In this document: one piece after another, positions 28,052 to 34,881 of the stretch
Layout of the letters: every line of letters starts with the position of its first letter
Numbering within the stretch: the stretch's first letter is position 1
From: Pricia antarctica
GTDB lineage: Bacteria; Bacteroidota; Bacteroidia; Flavobacteriales; Flavobacteriaceae
NCBI GenBank assembly: GCA_011050085.1
Contig: DRGL01000023.1
Location: forward strand, 186,001-250,000
Length of the DNA stretch: 64,000 nt
Reading direction: 5' to 3'
Position numbers and translations under genes: made by a program
The notes under the pieces: generated by a model
Told to the model about the DNA's origin: nothing
Database searches by the model: none
Seen by the model: the letters and a program-made list of their open reading frames with translations, nothing else

Positions 28052-28161
28052 ATCTTAAAATTTGGAACTCCATTAGCTGGATTAATAACTTTTTTGAAAT
28101 ATTCGTTTAAACTTAGCCCCGAATTCTTAGCATTAATATAAGTTCTGGAATGAAATAAACC
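28048..28161 (-). pseudogene. Orphan toxin C-terminal tail (gamma) fused ahead of Imm11-A
   Basis: 37 codons open on the minus strand after an in-frame TAA, including LFHSRTYINAKNSG and SLNEYFKKVINPANG, and ending in a TGA that overlaps the ATG of Imm11-A. It has no start codon of its own and reads as the last part of a larger protein, as expected for the toxin domain whose immunity gene follows. The toxin class is not recognised. Confidence 0.55.
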
Positions 28162-28226
28162 TTAAAAATTAGAGTTTAGACGCTTTCAATCATCTAGCCC
28201 CTTTTTATAATAAAACAGTTGTATAA

Positions 28227-28883
28227 TTATTTAACCGGCTTATAAAGCTTGAGCTGGAAACCGGTCATTTTTTGAGATTCCATTTCTTTTTTAAGTCTTG
28301 CGCTGATCAAAGGCGTATATTCCAAAAACTCGATATCTATTATGTCATAAATTTGAAAGGAATCTTTAAAATATAGTTTGTCGGCAAATAGTGTGTATTC
28401 ATATTTATGTAAATAATATAGAGATAGTTTCTCAACATACTCCTTTGACAATACCGGTAATATTATATAAATATCCTTACTAGTATTACTCTGAATTCTT
28501 AGTGTAGATTTATCCATATCAATGTTCTCCCAAAAATCACTAATAATGAAATGCATCCAGTAATAGTCCAACAATTTCGACTTTTGGTAAATTTTAATTG
28601 GATAAAAGTGATGCGGTGGTAGATTGAACTCTTGGAATAGCGTTTTCAACTTACTGTCCACCACTAATCCAAAACTCCCGCTTGCCGGATCAATTAAATT
28701 GGTCGGTACCGCTTTCTCATGAAGTTCCAATTCATAATTGGGTATGAAATCTGGAAACTCATTTGATTTCACCTGCCAGTGGGATTCAGGCAAAGAAGGA
28801 TTATAGCCGGCTTTTAACTTGGTTTGGGGATAATGACCTATTTCATCGAGGTTGTCGGAATTAAAAATTTTAAAATATAACAT
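28227..28883 (-). CDS. Imm11/DUF1629-like immunity protein, copy B
   Basis: Intact paralogue of copies A and C. It has GHYPQTKLKAGYNPSLPES, EFPDFIPNYELELHEKAVPT, LPPHHFYPIKIYQKSKLLDY, WMHFIISDFWENIDMDKSTL and the ending LEYTPLISARLKKEM with MTGFQLKLYKP. I prefer the ATG at 28883 (MLYFKIFNS, matching MRYFSIS of the other copies) over the one at 28895. It is only about 40 bases behind copy C, so it belongs to the same transcript. No toxin tail precedes it. Resembles copy C more than copy A in the opening residues. Confidence 0.75.
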   Translation of the reverse strand: MLYFKIFNSDNLDEIGHYPQTKLKAGYNPSLPESHWQVKSNEFPDFIPNYELELHEKAVPTNLIDPASGSFGLVVDSKLKTLFQEFNLPPHHFYPIKIYQKSKLLDYYWMHFIISDFWENIDMDKSTLRIQSNTSKDIYIILPVLSKEYVEKLSLYYLHKYEYTLFADKLYFKDSFQIYDIIDIEFLEYTPLISARLKKEMESQKMTGFQLKLYKPVK

Positions 28884-28925
28884 TACAAAAGCCATTTATT
28901 ACGAAAATGTTACCTCACTAATGCT

Positions 28926-29584
28926 TCAGTGATTTAATACTGTAGTATGATCATAAATACTAGTTTCGAATCCATTCATATTGTTTGATATCAAGCAACT
29001 AAATAAATCTTCACTAATCGGAGGAATCCAACCGATGCCTACTGTCTCATAAATATCAAATAGAATATCTGTTTTAAAATAAAGCCGTTCATATTTTAAT
29101 TGATAACCCCTCTCTCGATTACTTTTTATTTTTTCCAAATTTGCCTTGGATATCATGGGAATAATTTCGCATCGCGAGGTATCTATAATTCTGAATTTGT
29201 TTATTGTCGATTTCTCAAGATCAATATTTTCCCAAAAATCTCTGATGATGTAGTGAAACCAGTAATATTCTAATAGTGAACTATTGTAATAAACCTTTAG
29301 GGATAAAAATGATGTGGAGGTAAACGAAATTTTTCCAATATACTCTTAAAAGGTTTATCTACCAAAAAACCATTAAATCCAGATGCACCGTCTAGAAAAT
29401 TGGTGGGCTTAGCTTTTTTGTCGATTTCCAGCTCAAGATTAGGCACGAAATCAGGAAATTCGTCTGCCCTGACCTGCCAGTGGGAGTTATGTAGAGTAGG
29501 ATTATACCCGTCTTTTAACTTGGTTTGGGAATAATGACCTATTATCCCCAAATCATGTGTTGCACTAATTGAAAAATACCTCAT
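28926..29584 (-). pseudogene. Imm11/DUF1629-like immunity gene, copy C, single frameshift
   Basis: The start (MRYFSISATHDLGIIGHYSQ) and the first 95 codons are intact up to LPPHHFYP. There the other copies continue IKVY, but here one base is missing and a TAA follows at 29297-29299. Restoring one base gives a continuous frame (KVYYNSSLLEYYWFHYIIRD, WENIDLEKS, then SEDLFSCLI and MNGFETSIYDH) to the stop at 28926. No other lesion is seen, so inactivation is recent, or the missing base is a sequencing error in an otherwise intact gene of about 219 residues. Confidence 0.72.
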
Positions 29585-29618
29585 GGCTAAATTTTATTAA
29601 GGTAAGGCTCCATGAATT

Positions 29619-29745
29619 TTATTCTTCGCCTATACCTTCGAAAACCAAAAGACCATCCTGATAAAAACTTTAATTTTTTTTATAACCGCTAGTCTTTCTT
29701 TTTCAGTCATTGGAAGATTTTCAGGACGACCTGTAGCTGAAAGGC
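29619..29745 (-). pseudogene. Imm74-like remnant, copy 5 (C-terminal half)
   Basis: Minus-strand reading RPENLPMTEKERLAVIKKIK is nearly identical to PENLPMTEKERLTIIRKIK of Imm74-1. A one-base deletion then shifts the frame out of the 'YQDGLLVFEG' ending, which can still be read in the next frame and ends with GIGEE and a TAA. The N-terminal half is absent. Confidence 0.65.
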
Positions 29746-29919
29746 TCTTAACTATCTAGCGTTTGTAACGATAGCCTCCAAGAAATTATTAATCGAAAAG
29801 ACTAAATGACTTCACTAGCAAGGAACGTTCGCTTTACTCAATTACAAATTATAATTTAAAAAAATCCTCATTAAAACTAAGGCTTCTTGCCATAAATTAC
29901 AAACCGTATACTAATAAAC

Positions 29920-30296
29920 TTACTCTCCTTTTAGTTCTTTACTAAACCTTTCTAACCACCCGTTTTCGATAATAGGTTCAGCTTTCAGCATTTCACTAAT
30001 CTCCTCGATATTAATCTGATTACTCCCTTTTTGATAAACAATTTTGAACTCTTTGTTTTCTTCGAATATCTTTAAAAAATCAAATAAAGTGCCACTTAAA
30101 AGAGAAAAAAAAATTCATTAATTGTTTTTTTTTCTTCGCTGTTAAAGCGGTCCATCAAAACCGAATAAGGTTTTAGCCGTTCAAATTTTTTCCCTTCACC
30201 AGACAAAACTTATAAAAAACTACCGTATTGACTGTCAACAGCTACCGTGCCAACTAACTTGCCAAATTCATCTAAAATATCTTTATCATTTTTCAT
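29920..30296 (-). pseudogene. Unnamed immunity-like gene, degraded
   Basis: Minus strand: MKNDKDILDEFGKLVGTVAV then a TAA after GSFL, continuing in frame LSGEGKKFERLKPYSVLMDR to NEFFFS. After a frameshift it reads LLSGTLFDFLKIFEENKEFK, ISEMLKAEPIIENGWLERFS and KELKGE with a stop. About 125 codons in all, with one nonsense codon and one frameshift. It follows toxin tail beta by a few bases, as an immunity gene should. I do not recognise the family. Confidence 0.6.
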
Positions 30297-30301
30297 AATT
30301 T

Positions 30302-30407
30302 TCAATTGGTTCCATTCCATGGAATGTTTGTAATATATTTAACACCTTGCTTTTTTCAAATCTTCTAAGGCTTTTACGAGCCACCTGTAATTATATTCTA
30401 ACATTCC
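30302..30407 (-). pseudogene. Orphan toxin C-terminal tail (beta)
   Basis: Begins in the codon right after the Imm74-1 stop and in the same frame: MLEYNYRWLVKALEDLKKA, then one extra base, then GVKYITNIPWNGTN and TGA. The ending 'L.KAGVK...TNIPWNG' has the look of a polymorphic-toxin terminus. It ends six bases before the ATG of the unnamed immunity-like pseudogene. Confidence 0.5.
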
Positions 30408-30656
30408 CTACTTATCATTATAGTCACCTTCAAAAACTAAAAGTCCATCCTGATAAAAATCTTTGATCTTTCTAATTATCGTTAGTCTTTCTTTTTCAGT
30501 CATTGGAAGGTTTTCAGGTTTATGCCAAAAAGTAAATGAATCATTATAAATAAACCACCTTCCTGGATCTGTTAACAATTCAACATTCAATTTTATTTGA
30601 TAACCGTTTTTCTGCTCTAGAATATGTATACCTCTATTTTGTTCCAGTATTTTCAT
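30408..30656 (-). CDS. Imm74-like immunity protein, copy 1
   Basis: 82 residues, intact: MKILEQNRGIHILEQKNGYQ, then IKLNVELLTDPGRWFIYNDS, FTFWHKPENLPMTEKERLTI and FEGDYNDK. The pattern 'MKIlE.tRG...iE..g..v....El.......vY.dSi..W..P....pIteeER..I' is that of the Imm74 immunity family, small cytosolic antitoxin-type proteins of polymorphic toxin systems. The ATG overlaps the stop of toxin tail alpha-1 by four bases. Family assigned from memory of the domain. Confidence 0.72.
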   Translation of the reverse strand: MKILEQNRGIHILEQKNGYQIKLNVELLTDPGRWFIYNDSFTFWHKPENLPMTEKERLTIIRKIKDFYQDGLLVFEGDYNDK

Positions 30657-30868
30657 TTCGTATGTATTATAATTTCCTTCAAAGTCATTGGATCTATCGT
30701 AATTATTTTGGTGACATTCTTATTACTTATTAAAGCAGGTAATTCTGTGGTAATCCAAATACTGTCAGCCCTTACATCAGTTCCTAAAACTACACGCACA
30801 GTGCCGGAAGCATTCTGAGCCAAAAACAAAGAGGCTTGTCTGACCTCTACTTCAAAAAATTCTTTCAA
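30653..30868 (-). pseudogene. Orphan toxin C-terminal tail (alpha-1)
   Basis: 71 codons open from a TTG, with a TAA two codons upstream of it. Contains SLFLAQNASGTVRVVLGTDV, ADSIWITTELPALISNKNV and IDPMTLKEIIIHTK before the TGA that overlaps the Imm74-1 ATG. Near-identical endings occur before Imm74-2 and Imm74-4. No signal peptide, no start region typical of a free-standing gene; it is best read as the cut-off tail of a toxin. It could still make a short peptide. Confidence 0.55.
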
Positions 30869-30912
30869 AACTTAAATGTCAGCTCAGACTCATTTCTCAC
30901 AAATAACTCGAC

Positions 30913-31176
30913 CTAGACGGATGGTATTTCGTCATAGCCTTCGACATAAATAGGGTTATCGGCTTTATTATAATATGATTTTATCTTTTTAACAATCTCA
31001 TCTCTCTCCTGTTCTGTAATGGGAACGTTTTTAGGTTTGTGCCAAATATCGAATGAGTTGATATAAACGTACCATCTAGCCTCCGGAACTTCAATAAGTT
31101 CCGTTGACAAAAAAACTTGATTGCCGTTATCCATTTCTATTACCTGAGATCCACGTGTCATTTCCAGAATTTTCAT
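30913..31176 (-). CDS. Imm74-like immunity protein, copy 2
   Basis: 87 residues, intact, the longest copy: MKILEMTRGSQVIEMDNGNQ, then VFLSTELIEVPEARWYVYIN, SFDIWHKPKNVPITEQERDE, then IVKKIKSYYNKADNPIYVEG and YDEIPSV. Its ATG overlaps the end of toxin tail alpha-2. Serves as the reference for judging the damaged copies 3, 4 and 5. Confidence 0.74.
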   Translation of the reverse strand: MKILEMTRGSQVIEMDNGNQVFLSTELIEVPEARWYVYINSFDIWHKPKNVPITEQERDEIVKKIKSYYNKADNPIYVEGYDEIPSV

Positions 31177-31240
31177 TTTGTATGTATAATAGTTTTTTTG
31201 AAAGATTTAGGGTCTACTTTGATAATTTTATTGAAATCAT
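31173..31240 (-). pseudogene. Toxin C-terminal tail fragment (alpha-2)
   Basis: The last 22 codons of the alpha tail only: NDFNKIIKVDPKSFKKTIIH then TK and TGA, overlapping the Imm74-2 ATG. Its 5' edge lies within the end of Imm74-3 (stop at 31237-31239), so the two modules were joined precisely there. Confidence 0.5.
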
Positions 31241-31491
31241 TCTATTTTATCATATCCCTCAAATAGGATTGGGTTATCGCCCTCCTAATAAAAGGTTTTA
31301 ACCTTTTTAACAATCTTTACTCTTTCCAGCTCAGATATAGGGATATTTTTGGGTTTGTGCCAAACTTTCAATGAATCTATGTAAACATACCATGCTAATT
31401 GTTCCGTTGATAGCTCTACTGTAAGCTTAAATTGGTTTCCGTTGTCCGTTTCTATAATTTGATACCCACGAGACATTTCAATTATTTTCAA
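31237..31491 (-). pseudogene. Imm74-like immunity gene, copy 3, with nonsense codon
   Basis: Reads LKIIEMSRGYQIIETDNGNQ, then FKLTVELSTEQLAWYVYIDS, LKVWHKPKNIPISELERVKI and VKKVKTFY, then TAG at 31285-31287. In the same frame after the TAG comes EGDNPILFEGYDKIE and a TGA, which matches the end of copy 2. The start codon is TTG where copies 1 and 2 have ATG. The product would lack the last 15 residues and be poorly initiated. Confidence 0.68.
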
Positions 31492-31504
31492 TTATTTTAA
31501 TGTT

Positions 31505-31747
31505 TTAATCTTCACCTATTTATTCTAATATCAATGGCGAACCTTAAAATTACCTCAATTTCTCAATAACTTCTTCCCGTTCTTCTTTATTAATAGGTAT
31601 ATTTTCAGGAACCTACCAAAAGGCTAAGGAATCTATGTATATAAGCCACGCCATGGGAATCTCTACTAACTATACTCATATTTGTACTTGCTTTTTATTA
31701 TCCATTTCAATAATATGGTTTCCTCTGCCACTTTTCAATGTTTTCAT
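31505..31747 (-). pseudogene. Imm74-like pseudogene, copy 4
   Basis: In one frame with several stop codons: MKTLKSGRGNHIIEMDNKKQ, two stops shortly after, LVEIPMAWLIYIDSLAFW, stop, VPENIPINKEEREEVIEKLR, more stops, SPLILE and IGED. Homology to copy 2 runs end to end without a frameshift. Clearly non-functional. Confidence 0.68.
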
Positions 31748-31959
31748 TTTTTATTTATTATTGTCTCTTTAAGTGTTTTGGGATCTATTGAATTAATTTT
31801 TGTGACTTTTTAATTTTTGACCAATGCTGGGAATTTGGTAATAATCCAAACACTACTAGACAATAAATTCGTTTCTAAGACAGTTCGCACTACACCGGAA
31901 CCATTTTACCCCCACACCACTAACCTGGGTTTCCTAATTTCTTTTGATGCCTCCATCAT
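31744..31959 (-). pseudogene. Toxin C-terminal tail pseudogene (alpha-4)
   Basis: Same frame throughout, with two internal stops: RKPRLVVWG, stop, NGSGVVRTVLETNLLSSSVW, IITKFPALVKN, stop, KVTKINSIDPKTLKETIINK. Aligns over its whole length with tail alpha-1 and overlaps the ATG of Imm74-4. Marks the outer end of the cassette array. Confidence 0.52.
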
Positions 31960-32168
31960 TCAGATTAAATGTATACCAAAATAGCATTCATCATAAGATT
32001 CATATAAAATCTTACTATCAAGTTAAACCTGATTGTATTGAGAATAATGTTCATGATAAAATAGCATAGAAGCTAAAACCTATTCTTTATAACACAGACA
32101 GGCTTTCAAGCTTATAAAAGGGCATCCAAAACTAATTCCAAAATCTGACCATCTTAGTAGCGAATTTT

Positions 32169-32176
32169 TATCTTTG
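32169..32176 (+). promoter_or_regulatory. -7 box (TATCTTTG) for radA
   Basis: Exact TAnnTTTG, 23 bases upstream of the radA ATG. It lies beyond the end of the immunity array, so radA has its own promoter. Confidence 0.55.
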
Positions 32177-32199
32177 AATTTAAGCTCAGTTTAGATTGT

Positions 32200-33561
32200 A
32201 TGGCCAAAACAAAAACAACTTTTTTCTGCCAGAATTGTGGTGCGCAATATGCCAAATGGGTAGGGCAATGTTCCGCATGTAAAGAATGGAATACCGTTGT
32301 GGAAGAGGTGGTTCAAAAACCCGAAAAATCGAGTTGGAAAACCATTGCAAGCCCAAAAAAACGGATGGCCAAACCGCTTCGGGTACACGAAATCAGTTCC
32401 GATAAAGAGATACGACTTAACACCTTTGACCTTGAGTTCAATCGTGTATTGGGTGGCGGGCTTGTACCAGGAGCTTTAGTATTATTGGGCGGGGAACCGG
32501 GCGTGGGCAAAAGCACCCTGCTGCTACAAATTGCTTTAAAACTGCCGTACAGAACACTCTATGTTTCCGGGGAGGAAAGCCAAAAGCAAATAAAGATGCG
32601 TGCGGATCGCATTCATCCGAATAGCGATACCTGTTATATTCTTACCGAAACGAAGACCCAGAATATCTTTCAACAAATCGAGGCGACAGAACCCGATATT
32701 GTTGTTATCGACTCCATTCAGACACTACATTCCGATTATATTGAATCTGCGGCAGGGAGTATCTCCCAAATCCGGGAATGTACCGCCGAACTAATCAAGT
32801 TCGCCAAGGAAACCAATACGCCAGTAATTTTAATAGGTCACATTACCAAAGATGGTTCCATTGCCGGACCGAAGATTTTAGAGCATATGGTCGATACCGT
32901 ACTACAATTTGAAGGCGACCGGAATTACGTGTACCGCATCCTTCGATCTCTGAAAAATCGTTTTGGGTCGACCGCAGAATTGGGCATCTACGAAATGCAG
33001 GGCGGTGGACTACGGCAGGTAAATAATCCTTCCGAAATATTGATTTCCAAAAATGACGAGGGACTAAGTGGCACGGCCATTGCTTCGACGGTCGAAGGCA
33101 TGCGACCGTTAATGATAGAGATTCAAGCTTTAGTTAGCACCGCAGTCTACGGAACACCACAACGCTCCACAACGGGTTACAATGCCAAAAGGCTGAACAT
33201 GCTTCTTGCCGTGCTCGAAAAACGGGCAGGTTTTAAATTGGGTGCCAAGGATGTTTTTTTGAACATTACCGGAGGAATATCCGTAGACGACCCCGCCATA
33301 GATTTGGCCGTCATCGCCGCCATACTTTCCAGTAATGAAGATATCGCCATAGCAAAAGGTGTATGCTTTGCCGCAGAAATCGGCTTAGCAGGTGAAATTC
33401 GCCCTGTACAGCGAATCGACCAACGAATTTCGGAGGCTGAAAAGCTAGGCTTTACGACCATCTATGTGTCCAAAAACAATAAAATCGGATTGAAAAATCC
33501 GAAAATCGCCATTGAACTGGTATCAAGAATTGAAGATGTTGTCAGTGGATTGTTTGAATAA
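32200..33561 (+). CDS. radA: DNA repair protein RadA
   Basis: 453-residue RecA-like ATPase that drives branch migration in recombination. N-terminal zinc finger with Cys 10, 13, 24 and 27 (CQNCGAQYAKW and CSACKEW), Walker A GGEPGVGKST at about 97-106, the RadA-specific KNRFG in SLKNRFGSTAELG, and a C-terminal Lon-protease-like domain (GISVDDPAIDLAVIAAILSS and GEIRPVQRIDQRISEAEKLG). All domains present, normal length. Confidence 0.97.
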   Translation: MAKTKTTFFCQNCGAQYAKWVGQCSACKEWNTVVEEVVQKPEKSSWKTIASPKKRMAKPLRVHEISSDKEIRLNTFDLEFNRVLGGGLVPGALVLLGGEPGVGKSTLLLQIALKLPYRTLYVSGEESQKQIKMRADRIHPNSDTCYILTETKTQNIFQQIEATEPDIVVIDSIQTLHSDYIESAAGSISQIRECTAELIKFAKETNTPVILIGHITKDGSIAGPKILEHMVDTVLQFEGDRNYVYRILRSLKNRFGSTAELGIYEMQGGGLRQVNNPSEILISKNDEGLSGTAIASTVEGMRPLMIEIQALVSTAVYGTPQRSTTGYNAKRLNMLLAVLEKRAGFKLGAKDVFLNITGGISVDDPAIDLAVIAAILSSNEDIAIAKGVCFAAEIGLAGEIRPVQRIDQRISEAEKLGFTTIYVSKNNKIGLKNPKIAIELVSRIEDVVSGLFE

Positions 33562-33680
33562 CAATTTAGCTTACGTAGTGGTGTGGAAAGACTATTATAC
33601 TTCTCAATTGTCAACTTACTAGAGAATCAAATACGATAGGCAATCTATACTAAAGACCACCCAACTATCGAATAAAGCAT

Positions 33681-33779
33681 CTAGCGCTTATCCCGCAAAA
33701 TCCTAGCAAAAACTATGATAATAACCACTACTACAATAATCAGTACCAATTGCCCAAATCCAACTTTTAGAAAAAACAT
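33681..33779 (-). CDS. 32-residue single-pass membrane peptide behind the aldo/keto reductase
   Basis: Begins with ATG nine bases after the stop of the aldo/keto reductase gene and reads MFFLKVGFGQLVLIIVVVVI then IIVFARILRDKR. One strongly hydrophobic helix with a basic C-terminal end, which fits a positive-inside small membrane protein. The spacing suggests cotranscription and possibly coupled translation. No family is recognised; a chance ORF cannot be excluded, but composition and position are suggestive. The rest of the space to radA holds nothing recognisable. Confidence 0.42.
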   Translation of the reverse strand: MFFLKVGFGQLVLIIVVVVIIIVFARILRDKR

Positions 33780-33788
33780 AGGCTTAGC

Positions 33789-34829
33789 TTAAGGCGATGG
33801 ATTCGGAATCATTGTATGTATATCTTCGATACCTTGCAGTACTTCATCGCTTAAAGCTACATCGATACTTCCGATATTCTGTTTGAGCTGCTCCATAGAG
33901 GTTGCCCCGATAATAGTACTGGTGACAAAGGGCCTCGTATTCACAAAGGCCAAGGCCATCTGGGCCATAGATAGTCCGTGTTCTTTAGCTAGCTCATGAT
34001 ACTTCTCTATTGCCTTCGATGCAGTGTCACCGCTATACCGAGAATATTGTGGATAGAGTACGACGCGCGATGTAGCCGGCCGCATACCTCCCATAAACTT
34101 GCCCGTCAAAGTTCCAAAACCCAATGGTGAATAGGCCAGAAGCCCCACTTTTTCGCGTATAGCGATTTCCGACAAACCTACCTCGAACAAGCGATTCAAA
34201 AGGTTGTATGGATTTTGAATGGTAATGGTACGGGGCAAACTCGCATGTACTTTACTTTCCATTATAAATCGCATAGTACCCCAAGGGGTTTCGTTAGAAA
34301 TACCGACATGTCGGATCTTACCCTCACGAATCAGATCGCGCAAAGTTTCCAAAACCTCGTGGATATTATCTTGCCAATGGTCACTGACATCGTGTTCATA
34401 GCCTCTCTTTCCAAAATAGTTAGTGCTACGCTCTGGCCAGTGCAACTGATACACATCGATATAATCTGTCTGTAAACGTTCTAGGCTTCCGGCCACAGCA
34501 TTGCGAATCGAATCGGACGTAAAGCCGGTGGTACGAATAAATTTCGACATCTCAGCCTTGCCGGCAATTTTGGAGGCTAAAACAATTTTGTCTCGATTTC
34601 CGTTTTTCTGGAACCAGCTGCCGATTATCTTTTCGGTATCGCCCCATCGGTCGGCATGCGCGGGTACGGAATATAATTCGGCAGTATCAAAAAAATTGAT
34701 GCCTTGATCAACGGCATAATTCATTTGCTCGTGGCCTTCTTCTTCGGTGTTCTGGTTGCCCCAAGTCATAGTGCCAAGGCAAATCTTACTGACATCGATG
34801 TCAGTATGGGGCAGGGTGGTATAGTTCAT
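33789..34829 (-). CDS. NADP(H)-dependent aldo/keto reductase, Tas-like
   Basis: 346-residue TIM-barrel oxidoreductase closest by eye to E. coli Tas: LPHTDIDVSKICLGTMTWGN, then INFFDTAELYSVP (catalytic Asp and Tyr), K in IVLASKIAGKAEMS, and DVYQLHWPERSTNYFGKRGY. The NADP-binding end is LLAYSPLGFGTLTGKFMGG and FVTSTIIGATSMEQLKQNI. Substrate unknown. Expressed from a -7 box at 34862-34869; a 32-residue membrane ORF follows directly. Confidence 0.92.
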   Translation of the reverse strand: MNYTTLPHTDIDVSKICLGTMTWGNQNTEEEGHEQMNYAVDQGINFFDTAELYSVPAHADRWGDTEKIIGSWFQKNGNRDKIVLASKIAGKAEMSKFIRTTGFTSDSIRNAVAGSLERLQTDYIDVYQLHWPERSTNYFGKRGYEHDVSDHWQDNIHEVLETLRDLIREGKIRHVGISNETPWGTMRFIMESKVHASLPRTITIQNPYNLLNRLFEVGLSEIAIREKVGLLAYSPLGFGTLTGKFMGGMRPATSRVVLYPQYSRYSGDTASKAIEKYHELAKEHGLSMAQMALAFVNTRPFVTSTIIGATSMEQLKQNIGSIDVALSDEVLQGIEDIHTMIPNPSP

Positions 34830-34861
34830 GGGGTCGCATTTGAATTCATATTTGAAGCATC

Positions 34862-34869
34862 CAAATTTA
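34862..34869 (-). promoter_or_regulatory. -7 box (TAAATTTG) for the aldo/keto reductase gene
   Basis: Exact TAnnTTTG on the minus strand, 32 bases upstream of the ATG, just past the end of the exonuclease gene. Confidence 0.5.
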
Positions 34870-34881
34870 CGAATATATAAA

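Larger units (their letters stand above)
27377..31959 (-). other. Polymorphic-toxin immunity cassette island
   Basis: AT-rich segment, all minus strand, with three Imm11/DUF1629-like copies, five Imm74-like copies or remnants, one unnamed immunity-like pseudogene and at least five orphan toxin C-terminal tails. No toxin body, secretion gene, integrase or transposase is visible. Cassette order along the minus strand is: tail alpha-4, Imm74-4, Imm74-3, tail alpha-2, Imm74-2, tail alpha-1, Imm74-1, tail beta, unnamed pseudogene, Imm74-5 remnant, Imm11-C, Imm11-B, tail gamma, Imm11-A. Several module borders lie exactly at immunity stop codons, which suggests growth by recombination between toxin tails. 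The stretch from about 31960 to 32168 holds nothing I recognise. Confidence 0.75.

Noticed and set aside
30624-31301. Plus-strand frames of about 65 codons in the immunity island
   Set aside because: They are antisense to the Imm74 copies and toxin tails, which repeat and align as proteins on the minus strand.
27377-31959. CRISPR array or insertion sequence as explanation for the repeated blocks
   Set aside because: Repeats are diverged coding paralogues of 80-220 codons, not short identical units with spacers; no transposase or terminal inverted repeats are seen.
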